64,000 nt of DNA from Timema cristinae (Eukaryota; Arthropoda; Insecta; Phasmatodea; Timematidae), in the NCBI GenBank assembly GCA_039000515.1, contig JBCFYV010000001.1, forward strand, positions 32,014,061 to 32,078,060. The letters run 5' to 3'. Shown here one piece after another: positions 9,440 through 20,625 of the stretch (the first letter of the stretch is position 1; every line of letters begins with the position of its first letter). A program made the translations under genes and the position numbers. The notes under the pieces are model-generated. The model did not search any database, was not told the DNA's origin, and worked only from the letters and a program-made list of their open reading frames with translations.

Positions 9440-10115
9440 AACAGTAGACCTCGCTCCCTCTAAGTTATTTTCGTTACTGCAGTCTTATGATTTCTACTTG
9501 GATATGAAGTTAACATTTACCTTTGGTGATCAAGTTGGAGATAAACCAAATTACTACTTGTTTTTACAACCACGTCTTTCTACCTGTTTAGTCTATACGC
9601 ATATATACTACGTAATTACTCTAATGAGTCAAGGATGAGGAAGGTTAAGCTTAGAGCAGGTGTACCCGCACTTATGTGAAGGTAGAATGGACAACCATTT
9701 TGGGAAAAAACACTCTAAGTACACCCGACTGAGATTTGAACCTTGGTCTCCCTGTTATCAGTGAGTAGTGCATTACATTCATAGAGAAAAACCATTATTC
9801 ACGTGGTTTAAGACGTAATTCTCTCAATTATATCAACGTTAAAAAAAAAAGCGCCCTAGCTACTCGATCGATTGCTTAGAGTATAAATTCAAATCACTTG
9901 AGATGAGCTAACATCCTTTAAAGCGACCGCCAAATTCAACATTTATGTACATATACCTACATCTTTTGGTCTAAATTAAAAAAATAAACATGCCAATTTT
10001 TTTTTTTAATTGGTCCACGCATTTGGTAATTATCATGTAATAAAGTTCCGGTCAGATGGACATACAAAATCCCAAATGCTCAAGTTAAAACAGAACCTCG
10101 GTACGCGCGGTTAAT
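9440..10115 (+). mobile_element. Dispersed repeat D, copy 1
   Basis: It shares ordered blocks with 48985-49490: TTTTCGTTACTGCAGTCTTA, GCACATTACATTCATAGAGA (with small changes), TTTAAGACGT, CGATTGCTTAGA, and the end AAATGCTCAAGTTAAAACAG. The two copies are diverged and unlike the SINE families. A SINE-B splits this copy. It is probably an old transposon; class unknown. Confidence 0.6.
9569..9755 (-). mobile_element. SINE-B1 fragment nested in repeat D
   Basis: Tail-side CACGTCTTTCTACCTG, then GTACCCGCACTTATGTG, then the box B inverse CCGACTGAGATTTGAACC. The 5' head is incomplete. The paralogous repeat at 49 kb runs through this point without the SINE. Confidence 0.7.
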
Positions 10116-10542
10116 TGGTTTTTATTAAGTTTAATCTCATTACTGACTAAAAACCGACATTAAATATTTAATCTATGAAGCATAAGTGTTAATTTTAATA
10201 AATACAATATAAATGTTAAATAAAAGATTAGAAACCACATTGTGTAGAAATTTAAAAAAAAATCATCTATAAAACACTCGTTTTGGATTCCACCTTCAGA
10301 CTTAAGTCCGCTGTTTATGCAAACCAAACCAAGGACAGACAAAAAAATCCCCAGTTTGAGTTAGTCTCTTGGTAGGATTCCCTCAGTAGGTCTTGCGTCT
10401 CGCGTCTGTGACCGAGACGCGGGATACAGTGTTTGCCTGGATGCTCCTCTTGGTCGCCAGTCGTGGGTAATTTTATGTGTAGTATAGATCGTTCCTCATT
10501 TATCAGAATTTTTCAATTATGTTTTATTTAATGTTCCGTGTT
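10116..10542. other. No recognisable feature
   Basis: It holds a short CpG-rich hairpin around 10395-10423 (CGTCTCGCG...CGAGACGCGGG). Nothing else is identifiable. Confidence 0.4.
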
Positions 10543-10839
10543 GGTGAACTGGCAGCTTAGGCGTAAGGTGTCAGACTCTGTGATAGGGATTTAGGGTTCA
10601 ATCTCTGTTCCGGCACAAATGTATCTGATTGCCAAACCCTTCCTTCACCTCTGACAAGACGTGTATTAATCACAACTTGTGAATGTGTAGAATGCCAGGC
10701 TTCCCTCGAGGTTCGGATCCCATGCTAAATTGTAGGTCCTCCATTTCATCTCCCATTCACCCTACCATTACACATTAGCGTAAGTAAGTATAACCCGAAC
10801 GGGTAGTAAGACGTAATGTTAATAATAATTATTATAATA
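10543..10839 (+). mobile_element. SINE-A, long subfamily, diverged
   Basis: GGTGAACTGGCAGCTTAGG head, box B GGGTTCAATCTC, the long-form GTGTATTAATCACAACTTG, and tail CCCGAACGGGTAGTAAGACG with TAA repeats. Confidence 0.9.
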
Positions 10840-10869
10840 ATTAATGTTCCTTGTTTTTTATTATTAATT

Positions 10870-11060
10870 TTACAAACGAAAACCACTCCAAATAGCTTCT
10901 AGAAGCATTTAATTAAAATATTTGCCAAGAGAAGACTATTCGAAATAGGTTCTTGAAGTATCTAAATTTCTAAAATTTTCTAAAGAATAAACCTTCTAAA
11001 TACCAGCTTCTTGTGCATCCGAATTTTTTACTTTTAACTGGAGAAGATTTTCAAATTACC
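10870..11060. repeat. Degenerate repeat K
   Basis: About 65-75-bp units built on the phrase CACTCCAAATAGCTTCTAG, then AAGCAT(C/T)TAA and TTTCTAAAATTTTC. The same phrase recurs in 39378-40015 and, more weakly, at 47595-47665 and 63780-64000. Confidence 0.5.
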
Positions 11061-12040
11061 CTGTGTGTTGGCGGGCAAACCGCTTTAAAAAAAAACCTTT
11101 ATATTGCCAACAACCCCATGTAAATCCTCCCTATTCATCGAAATTTAATTCCACCTACTACTTTGATCTTCTGCCCCTCTCCCCAAAAGTAAATTTCTGT
11201 TAACGCCACTGGCTTGGGGTGTAATGAAACGTTGACATCCATCTCGAATTGTACTTTTTTTACTATCACAATAATTTTCTTTCCGGGGGTCACGATAAAG
11301 TATTAAGAAAGAATCTACCTTAATTATGCATATTCAAAGCTACGAACTAAATTTTTGACATGGTCTTTTAACAACATACCTATGTTAAAACAAAAACCAC
11401 GTGGTTAGTATCCTAAACTGGCGTCATGCTGTGGTCTTTCCTTACTATAAGCCCAACCTATTTTTGTCATATTATGTTCGACATTATTTAACAAAAGGTT
11501 TCTACAAAGCCATGATTGTCCCGTAATGTGTGTTTCTCACGTTACCTATGATCACCGTCTGGTTTACAACAGGGTTAGACTCACAATGGGTTGTATAGAC
11601 TAAAGACCACAGGAACTCAACTCTTTCATCATCCAGGTGCTCTAAATACAAGATGGCGGCCATAAGACGGGGGCGCGCATGTCATTCGCGAGGATCGTAG
11701 CTATAGCGTTCATAGAAATAACCTAATCTGAGAGCTAGAAAAGCTATTACTGTCTAATTTCAAGTATTCGTACGTCAATTAATGTAATCTTGTCGTCAAT
11801 TTTGATAGTTATTATATTCCTTATATATAATTTGATAAGCCCGTTTTCGGTAATAGAAATTACGAAGAAATAACTGAACAGATTTTGACAAACGACACTC
11901 ATTTTAACGGTTAGAAGTCCAAGTTGTCGGGAAAAATAATAGTTTTCCACGAAAAGCTGATTTTCACAGAGAATTTTCAGTTTTTGATTCTTTGTTTAGT
12001 TACCTTGGAAAAAGTTATTTGCTGCGTGGTTGTTGTAAAT
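11061..12040. other. No recognisable gene
   Basis: Unique-looking AT-rich DNA apart from one short GC-rich patch near 11640-11700, described separately. Confidence 0.4.
11650..11661 (+). promoter_or_regulatory. YY1-like motif AAGATGGCGGCC
   Basis: The 12-mer matches the well-known YY1/Pho-type core in promoters. It sits in a small CpG-rich patch (GGGGGCGCGCATG just downstream). No adjacent gene is seen, so function is speculative. Confidence 0.2.
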
Positions 12041-12460
12041 CTATAGGCCTATATATATATATAAAGAAAAGTCTGACTCACTGACTGACTCGTCAACGCC
12101 CACCCAAACCCTTGGACCTAGTAAGCTGAAATTGTGCACAGAGGTTCCCTTTTTGATGTAGACAAGGAATAAGGCCGTATTTTTCGAAATTCCCCGCGAT
12201 AGGAATAAAGAGGATTTATATTTTCTCTTTAAAGTTGCCTCATTCCGTAACTATAATTATTAGAGACTTCAAATTTGGCATGTAAGTAGGTAAATATAAT
12301 CACTAATAATTGTTTATAGGATTCTCTTAAATTCCCACGGATAGGGAATAAATAGAATTTATATTTTCGCTTTGAAGTTGCCTTATTTCCGTAATTAGAG
12401 ACTTCAAATTTGGCATGTAAGTAGGTAACTATAATCACTAATAACTTTATTGGAGATGAA
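12041..12460 (+). repeat. Dispersed repeat H with a tandem duplication
   Basis: It starts with TCTGACTCACTGACTGACTC and AAGCTGAAATTGTGCACAG, matching the opening of the copies at 18442 and 21775 (inverse). Inside, a ~110-bp unit (TTTATATTTTCTCTTTAAAG...CTTCAAATTTGGCATGTAAG) occurs twice in direct order, at about 12198-12312 and 12340-12447. Confidence 0.6.
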
Positions 12461-12480
12461 GTAGTTTGAATTCGGATGAA

Positions 12481-12560
12481 GTTTAGCCACATTTTCATGG
12501 AGGGAGACTAATTTTTTTAAAATGAAAAACACGCTCAGTACACCCGACTGGGATTCAACC
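12481..12560 (-). mobile_element. SINE-B fragment
   Basis: CTCAGTACACCCGACTGGGA and TTCAACCCCAGA are the inverse of the SINE-B box B region. The fragment abuts an oppositely oriented copy. Confidence 0.55.
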
Positions 12561-12569
12561 CCAGATTTT

Positions 12570-12770
12570 ATATTTGGTGGGGGCGTGGAGAAAGGCGTCA
12601 ATCTTTTATATTCTGGATTGCTGGTAATGAGGAGGTTTGAGGTTCTCATATCAAGTGAGTGTAGAAGGTTTTTTTCTAAATGGTTTATCACTCTCCCCCC
12701 GCTCAAATGCGGGTACATCCCCTCTAAATTATACCTTTCGTCACTACCTTAGTAGTGTAAATATACGAGT
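12570..12770 (+). mobile_element. SINE-B1, diverged
   Basis: TAATGAGGAGGTTTGAGGTT (degenerate box B), then CGCTCAAATGCGGGTACATC and AATTATACCTTTCG in family order. The 3' tail is decayed. Confidence 0.6.
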
Positions 12771-12779
12771 AGACAATAT

Positions 12780-13342
12780 ATGCATTTAGGCCCGATACAT
12801 GTTTAAAAAAATATGTGATTCATGTTAAAAGTTTTTTTTTTTAATGTGACTCGTGATGCAATTTGAATTATTACATTCTTAAATTACCTACCATACATGT
12901 GCTTAAAATGTTCTTGTTTCTATTTGTAGTTCTGCTTTTGCACTGTTGACTAATAAATACTGGACCTATAGTCGGATAGCTATGGTAAAAACATGATAGC
13001 TCAAAACGTTACTAAACCCACTCATGTATCCAATATGCCAAACAACGTTTGCCAAGAACTATGTTGTTATTGTTGCCTACCTCCTATAGTCTATGATGTA
13101 TCTTTCATATCGTCCAAAAAAGGCTATTACTATTTCTCTCCGCCTACATTTTGAGAAGGCTGTTGTACTAACAATGTCCTTGTTTGTGATGTTTCAGGTA
13201 AGCTTCCAGATGACCTTGGTTTTGTATCATTGTAGTCCTTTGAGTGGGTGGAGGGAGAAAAGGTAAGTACATTTTCTAACCTCTCTAACACTTCGCGCTA
13301 ATTATCCATTTTAATTGGGATCGCGTGTTGTCTAGACTAGAG
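12780..13342. other. No recognisable feature
   Basis: A stretch near 13190-13265 has an acceptor-like GTTTCAG and a donor-like AAAAGGTAAGTA about 70 bp apart. The peptide between them is not recognisable, so I do not call an exon. Confidence 0.35.
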
Positions 13343-13560
13343 CAGAGGTTCTTAACCTGTGGTACGTGGAATATTTATTTTGTAATGTTAAACTTTTTTT
13401 TTTTAGTTAATCTAATCCAAACCTAATATTTAAAAATGTGTCCTTTGAAACAAGCCCTTATAAGTAATATATTTTATGCATTCCCATTCAAATATAAATA
13501 TATTAATGTTTTTCTTATATTTTTATGCCAAAACTGCGAATAAATTTCGCTTGGATGGAT
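13343..13560 (+). mobile_element. hAT-like terminal fragment
   Basis: CAGAGGTTCTTAACCTGTGG is a typical hAT terminal inverted repeat (CAGNGGTTCTNAACC). No matching opposite end was found within range, so only one end survives; the inner boundary is a guess. Confidence 0.45.
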
Positions 13561-13736
13561 GATGTTTTAGAAGTTTTCACAAATTTTTTCACTTACATAC
13601 TTGTAATGTATAGATTTTTAGCTAATACTACTATTTGTATTAAATATAACGCAGCTCACAAATAATTTTTAAGGGGTAGAAGTTATTCATCGGAATTAAA
13701 GATGGACCAATCATAAAAAAAACCTGCCCCACTATA

Positions 13737-14023
13737 TTATTATTAGCACCGCGTCTTACTACCCGTTCGGGTTATACACACTTACGCTAATGTGTAATGG
13801 TAGGGTATTGTGAGATGAAATGGAGGACCTACAGTTTAGCGTGGAATCCGAACCACGGTGGCGGCCTGGCATTCCCCACATTCACAAGTTGTGATTAATA
13901 CACGACTTGTCAGAGGTGAAGGAAGGGTTTGGAAATCAGATAAATCTGTGCCGGGACCGGGGATTGAACCCCGGCCGCCAGCACAGAAGTCTTGACACCT
14001 TACCCTTAGACCACCAGGCCACC
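13737..14023 (-). mobile_element. SINE-A, long subfamily, intact with TSD
   Basis: A complete element between CTGCCCCACTATA at 13724-13736 and 14024-14036, a perfect 13-bp TSD. It has the long-form body (TTGTGATTAATACACGACTTG, read inverse) and a clear box B inverse GGATTGAACCCC. Confidence 0.95.
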
Positions 14024-14361
14024 CTGCCCCACTATAGTCGCTGATAATCGAACTAAGGTAATTTCAAGTCACGAGAAAGGCATGTTGATTGTTCGCCGGG
14101 TACGGTTAATATAGTACCTTTATAGTGAGATTTATAACCGTGTGCTGTAGTTAAAGTGACACTAAAGACTGTGTGTTTTATCTGTTGCCGCAAACGGATC
14201 GTTTAAAAAAAATGTGTTACATATAGTCGGGCCGAATTAAAAGGAACCGTTTAAAAAGAAACATAAGATCATCTTTGCTGAAAAGTCACGTTAATAGGAC
14301 CATCTTACCCTTTTCAAAAATGATAGTTTAAGGTGGGGAGTGTAGGGAACCCCAACTTAGG
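14024..14361. other. No recognisable feature
   Basis: AT-rich, nothing identified. Confidence 0.4.
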
Positions 14362-15475
14362 TCCAATATTTTTGCAGTTTTTATATCAACACATGTTTTG
14401 TCAAAATAAATCAAATATTGTTTCCGGTAGAAACATAGAGTTTAATTTTCTTCCCATGGAAATTATTATGATATCGGGTTTATTTACCCGCGATTGGGAG
14501 CCAATTATTATGATACCGGTCTGCGCTGGGCGCCTATTATAGTGATATGGGATTTTATCTGATATTGTCCTGTGATTGAGCACTATTTATGATGATATCT
14601 TTGTTTTATGATGATGACGCGTATATGCCTAACTATAGACTTGTTACACAGTTATGTTACCTGATTATATGTGATACTTATACTTATGAAATGAGCAAAA
14701 CTTTTAATGTTGCACACAATTTATTTAAATGATTACTCCTTCGATACTAAAGATATGATATAAAATGATACAATTCTTGTTAATTTATGGATTGTTTTTC
14801 TGTGATATTACATGTTCCACGTTCTGAGTACTGTTTGCTGTGTAGATTTATGTTACTACTTATTAATATATATTACTGGAACTGTTATCACTGTAATACT
14901 CTTGTGTTGCTAGCATTGTTAATTCATACGCACAAGCAGCTTATATATGACCTACCCCTTGCCTCTTGAACCCTTTGTCACCAGTGTCAGAACTAACAAA
15001 TGGAAAAACTCCTGGCAACCTGATGTTGTGAAGACTGGCTTCCTATTGGGTAGAGGGAGCCAGCATGTCACATGATTTTTCTAATACTACGAAGTTGATA
15101 TTTTAAAGAAAAAAAGTTTTAAAGCGCAATATATTGAAATTATTTCTAAAACTCGTGATTCTCCATGGATGAAGTATTAAAAGGAAATTTTACATTGTAG
15201 TTCTTTAGAGAAAAATACAGTTCATCCTTGACTTTTTGAATATATGAGAGGGGTCCAAAACAGTATCGTTACATAATACCAACAGTTGTTGATATATGTC
15301 AAGGTTGTCCTGAAATTTAATGACAAATTTTATCTTTATTTATAAAGTTTCTCATCCAATCCCGCTGTGCTCTTGACAGATATTCAACTACTGTTGATAT
15401 CACCACGTGAAGAAAATTAAACTCTATGTATTTATGTAGTAATTATTTTTGTCAAAAAAAAGTTTTGCTATTAGA
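14362..15475. mobile_element. MITE-P copy with a large insertion
   Basis: The left half (TTTTTGCAGTTTTTATATC to TTTAATTTTCTTCCCATGG, 14362-14462) and the right half (CCAACAGTTGTTGATATATG to TTTTTGTCAAAAAAAAGTTT, 15283-15475) fit together as one MITE. The ~820 bp between them are unrelated and unrecognised; they begin with ATTATTATGATATCGG direct repeats. The join is inferred from other MITE-P copies. Confidence 0.45.
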
Positions 15476-15965
15476 AAAAAAACCTTAACTCGTGATCCCT
15501 ACATTTTCTTCTTAAAAACTTACGGTTAGGCTTATCAATACATATAGATAGATTTAGTTAATCTATTGAAGTGATAGATAAGGTTCTTCGCATGATAATC
15601 CTGCACTGGATAGTAATAATAATTGTCCTCTCGTGTCCAAATGCAATTAACTCCACTCCCGCCGTATCGATATTTGATCGCGACAGCTGCTTGCCATATC
15701 CTTGGTTTTAATTTTAATGAGTCGATGTTGCCGTGTCTCACGATTTATATAGCAGTTCAGTGGACACACGAATAAGGGTAACGAGGGAAGCCACGTCTTG
15801 CCAATAATAATAATGTACGCCGACTTTAAAGTAACTTACTATTATTTTTTATAAGTAATAGTTAACGTTTACTGTGTCAACAAAATTAGTAGTTCAGTGA
15901 TCAGTAGACCTCGCATCCTCCATGTTCTAAACACAAATTAACTAACGAATAATTTTTGTTTGAAT
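15476..15965. other. No recognisable feature
   Basis: Nothing identified beyond scattered short AT repeats. Confidence 0.4.
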
Positions 15966-15976
15966 TTATATCCCAA

Positions 15977-16253
15977 GGTGACCTGGCGGTCTAGGAGTAA
16001 GATGTCGGACTTCTATGCTGGGTGCCGGGGTTCAATCCTCGGTCCCGGCACATATTTATCTGATTACCAAACCCTTCCTTCACCTCTGACAAGACATCTT
16101 GTGAATGTGGGGAATGCGAGGCCTCCACCGTGGTTCGGATTCCAAGTTAAACTGTAGGTCCTTCATTTCATCTCACAATCACCCTACCATTAAACATTAG
16201 CGTTAGTGCGTACAACCCGAATGGGTAGTAAGACGTGGTGCTAATAATAATTA
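15977..16253 (+). mobile_element. SINE-A, short subfamily, with TSD
   Basis: Complete element flanked by TTATATCCCAA at 15966-15976 and 16254-16264. Box A-like CTGGCGGTCTAGGAG and box B GGGGTTCAATCC are clear. Confidence 0.95.
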
Positions 16254-16450
16254 TTATATCCCAAGTTTAGTTTTTTTTCTTTTACGCTCATATTGCTGTG
16301 TATTTCAATTATTTTATTTTCTTCTTTTATATTTCAAACGCACTACATTGCCTGATGACACAAAACAGTCTACGCCGGTTATTTATGACCTCTATGGGTT
16401 TTTTTTTCTCCTTAATCCTTTCATGCGAAGGTTCCTTCTCTCTTTGTCAC

Positions 16451-16627
16451 CTTCCTACCTCTGACAAGACATCTTGTGAATGTGGGGAATGCCAGGCGCC
16501 ACGTGTTCGGATTCCACGTAAACTGTAGTCCTTATTTCATCTCACATCACCTACATTAACATTAGCGTAAGTGCGTATACCGACGGTATAACGCGTGCTA
16601 ATAATATAATATAATAATAATAATAAA
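16451..16627 (+). mobile_element. 5'-truncated SINE-A with deletion-only damage
   Basis: It starts in the body (CTTCCTACCTCTGACAAGAC). From about 16494 it differs from the family consensus almost only by one- or two-base losses, many in doublets or triplets: CACGTGTTCGG for CACCGTGGTTCGG, GTAAACTGTAGTCC for GTTAAACTGTAGGTCC, and CCGACGGTATAACG for CCCGAACGGGTAGTAAGACG. No substitutions are evident over the same span. This looks more like residual sequencing indels than normal decay. Confidence 0.85.
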
Positions 16628-17315
16628 ATTCTCTCTTACGTCATCCTATTTTGTCTTGAGATTAGTGTTAGCTGTGGATGGCCCGAATAGTCAGAAAGAA
16701 ACATAGAATTAATAAAACAAACTATAATAGTTTGATAAATAAATCCTGATCTAATGATATCTGAGGCCCATGATTGGGGGAAGAAAAAGGTAGGTTGAGG
16801 GGGGATCCAAACTAAAAAAAAACACTAAAAAAACCACTATAACTGGATATAATCTCTTGTCCACGTTTTGTCGATAATGAATGAAGAGTTTTTGAAGGGT
16901 GACATAAACCCCTTGTCTTGTTACACTCACAAAAATAAACTACTACCCCCTCTCCTATTTCCATTCCCTTCCCCTCCCAATGCCTATTCCCCGCCTCACA
17001 CTACTCCTATATCCACTAGACTAGATTAGTCCAAGGGTCCCCGGAATCCAAATTTGATTACCTCCGGGAGTTGTGAGATTTATTGTCTCCCGCTGTTACA
17101 AGTTGGTGTCTAGAGAGCACACAACACCAGAAAACAAGGGTGGATGGTTATTTTCCCCCACCCCCTCTTTACTCACTCACACCCCCTTTTTACTTGGTGG
17201 ATTAAAGGGAGTAGGAAGAGGGGGTGTGTAACTGCTCCATCATAAGTACAGAATAGGGAGAAGAAGGCATAGCGGAATTGAACAAGAATGAAAGATCTTT
17301 TTTTTTAAGGTAATA
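16628..17315. other. No recognisable feature
   Basis: It contains C-rich and G-rich tracts (around 16940-17000 and 17155-17230) but no gene or named repeat. Confidence 0.4.
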
Positions 17316-17770
17316 CAGTAAAATTTTGATAATTCGGATATAATGAAGGAGGAGGGTAAAATCTTCCAAATTATTTAAAGTTCTACTTAGCGAAAATAAC
17401 AGATAAACTCCAATGAAATTTTTTTAAAATCTCATATTTCTTTTAATACAGTAGATCAAAGTTATGAATTTGTTGGTTTAAACAGTATGTTACTTAGAAA
17501 ATTGTAAAACGATTTAAAAACTAATATAACTTTAAATGAACTAGAGGCTCCTGGATCTGTTGAACAATTGGGTTTTTAAGGAAACTGTCGTGTTTTTTTT
17601 TTTGCCAACGTTGAATACTAATTTTTATTATTATTTTTTTATTATAAGTTCACGTATGTCTTATGTGTTTGTTTGTAACAGACCTAAATTTTACTTCAAT
17701 ATTAGGTCAAGTTAAAAAAAATGTAACCATAAACATAATTTAGCAAATCCGGATTATCGAACTTTTATTG
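17316..17770. mobile_element. pogo/Tigger-like short DNA element
   Basis: Inverted ends CAGTAAAATTTTGATAATTC and the inverse of CAATAAAAGTTCGATAATCC are flanked by TA on both sides (17314-17315 and 17771-17772). The TA target and CAGTANAA...TTCGATAATNCG termini are typical of the pogo/Tigger group. At 455 bp, with no transposase, it is a non-autonomous copy. Confidence 0.7.
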
Positions 17771-17789
17771 TAGGACTTTCTAATACAAG

Positions 17790-18008
17790 CTTCGGTATTT
17801 CTATAATTCAAGGCTCCCACCTCGCAATAAACTGGATTTACGAATAAGGAGAGATCGAGGTTCTATTCCCGGCCGTATGTACTGAGGGTGGTTTTTCCTT
17901 AAATAGTTTGCCCACACTCCCTCCACGTTAATGCGGATACATTTCTCCTGAAATCATATCTTAATTATCGCTACAGCATTAGCGTAGTTATTATATAGGC
18001 CTATCCTA
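17790..18008 (+). mobile_element. SINE-B1, diverged
   Basis: AGATCGAGGTTCTATTCCCG, ACTGAGGGTGGTTTTTCC and CTCCCTCCACGTTAATGCGG in family order. The 3' end is lost near GGCCTATCC. Confidence 0.7.
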
Positions 18009-18011
18009 CCT

Positions 18012-18122
18012 GTTCCGATGGCTGCATGGTATAAGGCGTCACTCTCGTAATAAACAACTGACAAGAAATCGGGGTTTAAATCCCGGTTGGGTGTACTGAG
18101 GGTGGTTTATCTTAAATGGTTG
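18012..18122 (+). mobile_element. SINE-B1 head, 3'-truncated
   Basis: GATGGCTGCATGGTATAAGG then GGGGTTTAAATCCCGG (box B) and TGTACTGAGGGTGG. It stops abruptly at 18122. Confidence 0.7.
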
Positions 18123-18185
18123 AGAGGCTCAGACTCGTTTTAAATACTACTTTAAATCCAAAAATTTGTTTCTTGTAGTCTTTAT

Positions 18186-18408
18186 TTTATCACCGTGCCT
18201 TACTATCCCGCTTGGGTTAAGCGTATATATTTTATTTACTAAGCATTTTAGAAGTAATATAACGGCATTTGCGTAGGAGGAGAGTAGGAAATCATTGAGT
18301 AAAATCCATCCTAAGTAGACCCGACCGGGATTCCAACCCCGATCTCCCCGTCTCGAGCAGGCCAGTCAAAAACAAGATTGACGGCTTAGACCGTTCGGCC
18401 ACTGAAGC
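18186..18408 (-). mobile_element. SINE-B1, reverse copy
   Basis: TATCACCGTGCCTTACTATC tail inverse, CGACCGGGATTCCAACCCCG box B inverse, and CTTAGACCGTTCGGCCACTG head inverse. It is the third SINE-B in a tight cluster. Confidence 0.75.
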
Positions 18409-18441
18409 TGGTGCTGCCGGTGTAAGCGAGGAAATTATTAT

Positions 18442-18695
18442 TATACTATTATACTACTATAAAGCCACATGGCTGACTCACTCACCGACATTAATGTTTT
18501 TTACCCACTTCCAGATGAGCTAGAAACTTGAAATTTAGCAAACTTCTAGCTTCTAGCCAGTAAACTACGGGAAAATTCCACTAATTAAAAAAAAAAAATT
18601 AACCCCGAAAAAAATTCAAATTGTCGGAGCAACTTAAAGTCGGTGCGGACCTTTCTTTGGAGGTGCTAAACGGTAAGACCTATCAAAACGGCTCG
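18442..18695 (+). repeat. Dispersed repeat H
   Basis: TATAAAGCCACATGGCTGAC, CACTTCCAGATGAGCTAGAA, GTCGGTGCGGACCTTTCTTT and GGTAAGACCTATCAAAACGG all recur in inverse order at 21489-21775. It is probably a mobile element; class unknown. Confidence 0.65.
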
Positions 18696-18711
18696 AATAC
18701 AATAGGTACTG

Positions 18712-18880
18712 TGTCTAGTAGTGTCGACTTTATGCTGGGCCGGTTCAATCCTCGGTCCCGGCAAAACTGTACCAAACCTTCTCCTCTGGAATTACTCATT
18801 GATTAGTTTAACAGTCCACATTTATAAAAACCCACTTACATGGAAGGCAAAGCGAGTAAGACGGTGTAATAAAATCGTTA
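18712..18880 (+). mobile_element. Collapsed SINE-A remnant
   Basis: GGCCGGTTCAATCCTCGGTC keeps the family box B region. Decayed body pieces (ACCAAACCTTCTCCTCTGG) and a tail-like GTAAGACGGTGTAATAAAA follow. Large internal deletions. Confidence 0.55.
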
Positions 18881-19557
18881 CACATTTTACCTAAAAACAA
18901 GAGAACGCTCTACTACCACGTCACGACTCTCGCGGTAATGTTGTTTTTGTAACTCTCGGTCTTACACTTCGAGAGAATTTCCCCTGGGACCGTAATGGCC
19001 ACACAACCCCTTACTTCTCCTTGTTGTTTGATGTGATTACCTTTCCTAGGGGGAGACTCTCGATCAGGGCGCTCTCTAACTAGTACCCCCCCCCACCCCC
19101 CTCATACACATGATAACACCCCTATATCCTCCCTTTCCACGACAGTCGAAAGGGTTAAACGCCTCGCTATTAGTTTGTTAACGTTTGTTGTCCCCATGTT
19201 TTGACATCGACTTGTTTCGGGGAATTAGTTTAAAACTTTATAAATTGGGGACGTTTGACTCGTGCTTTTTTTCCGTCCGTTTCAAACTGCCGGTAGTGCT
19301 AATTTCGACCCGAGAGGAAAGTCGAACAAGCTTTCAGGCATCGGTTCTCACTTGATCAGTTCCTTAACATATTATTACTATTATATCACTGGCAGGGCCT
19401 GGCCTTGATTGAGTAGGTCGTAGCTCGTTGTCCATACCGATTTTTGAGGAAGTTTGCACCATATTGTGTTTTCTCGTCCTCTCTTGAAGCGGTTTTTCTT
19501 TGGTTCCTTTGGTTTAGCTTAAGTCACCGATATATATATATTTTTTTAAAGTTAGAC
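18881..19557. other. No recognisable feature
   Basis: It includes a C-tract near 19087; otherwise unremarkable. Confidence 0.4.
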
Positions 19558-19736
19558 AAACGGGATATCGGGGTTCGAATGCTGGTCAGGTCTACTGAGA
19601 GTGGGTTTCCTTATATGGTTTCCCGCTGTACTTCCATGCAAATGCGGGTAGATTTCTTGTAAAATACTTCCTTCCTCATCCCTACCCCATTAGAGTAGTT
19701 ATCAAATGTGTATAACTGAACAGGTAGTTTTTTTTT
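19558..19736 (+). mobile_element. SINE-B1, head-truncated
   Basis: Starts at box B (GGGGTTCGAATGCTGG), then GTTTCCCGCTGTACTTCCAT and GCAAATGCGGGTAG, and ends near GAACAGGTAG plus a T run. Confidence 0.7.
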
Positions 19737-19785
19737 AAGCTGGCTTTTATAATGAATACATTTTAACAAAAATATTAACATTTAG

Positions 19786-20042
19786 TTGATTTATTTATTT
19801 AGCACCGCGTCTTACTAACCGTTCAGGTTATACGCTTAAGTAATAATTACGCTAATGGATTAGGAAATGGGAAGGCTCAATTTAAGGAAGTGAACCCGCA
19901 TTTGCGTGGATGGAGAGTGGAAAAACATTTAGGAAAAACCACCCCCAGTTCACCCAACCGAGATTCGAACCTCTATCTTCCCGTCCTTGTCAGCCGAGCC
20001 CAACACGACTAGCGCGATAGCTAATTACGCCACCTAGTTGGG
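19786..20042 (-). mobile_element. SINE-B2 with TSD
   Basis: TAACATTTAG occurs at 19776-19785 and 20043-20052. The element has the B2 head inverse (GCGCGATAGCTAATTACGCC) and the box B inverse CGAGATTCGAACC. The tail on the plus side is TTTATTTATTTAG, that is (TAAA)n. Confidence 0.9.
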
Positions 20043-20625
20043 TAACATTTAGCTACTGTTTCTAATCTATATTTTCTATGTTTCTTTGTATAATACCTTT
20101 TCTCTCTAAGGTTAGGTCTATAATTATTTTGATGGATTCGGATTCGAATTCGAATTTCGGAATTAAAAGATAAAAATTAAGATTCTTATTCTTAAAGTAC
20201 TCGACTCGACCCATCTAATATATAATTTTTGTGTAATCCATTCGGGGTAACCGCACAGTTAACACTAATTGTGCAGTTATTAAAAAGGTAGAATTTTAAT
20301 GAAATGTACCCGTATTAGCGTAGAGGTAGAGTAGTAAGCCATTTAGAAATCTACATCCTTATTACACTCGGATGAGAATATAATCCCGATTTTTCAGTCA
20401 CAGACAATCCGCCATCTATTACGATAATGTCTCTCTAGACCAGTGGTTCCAAAACCCTGGGTCGCGACCCAAATTTGAGGGTCGCAAGGCTGTTCTTGAA
20501 GGTCGTTGGGAGGTCTCAAAATGTGTTTATTCAAACATTATGAATTATTACAATTTCAACCACTTCATTATATTGAGACATTATTAAAAATTACTTTAAT
20601 ACCGACAATAGCGACAGTGTCGAAA

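Noticed and set aside
13190..13265. Internal exon bounded by GTTTCAG and AAAGGTAAGT
   Set aside because: The roughly 70-bp stretch gives no recognisable peptide and has no companion exons.
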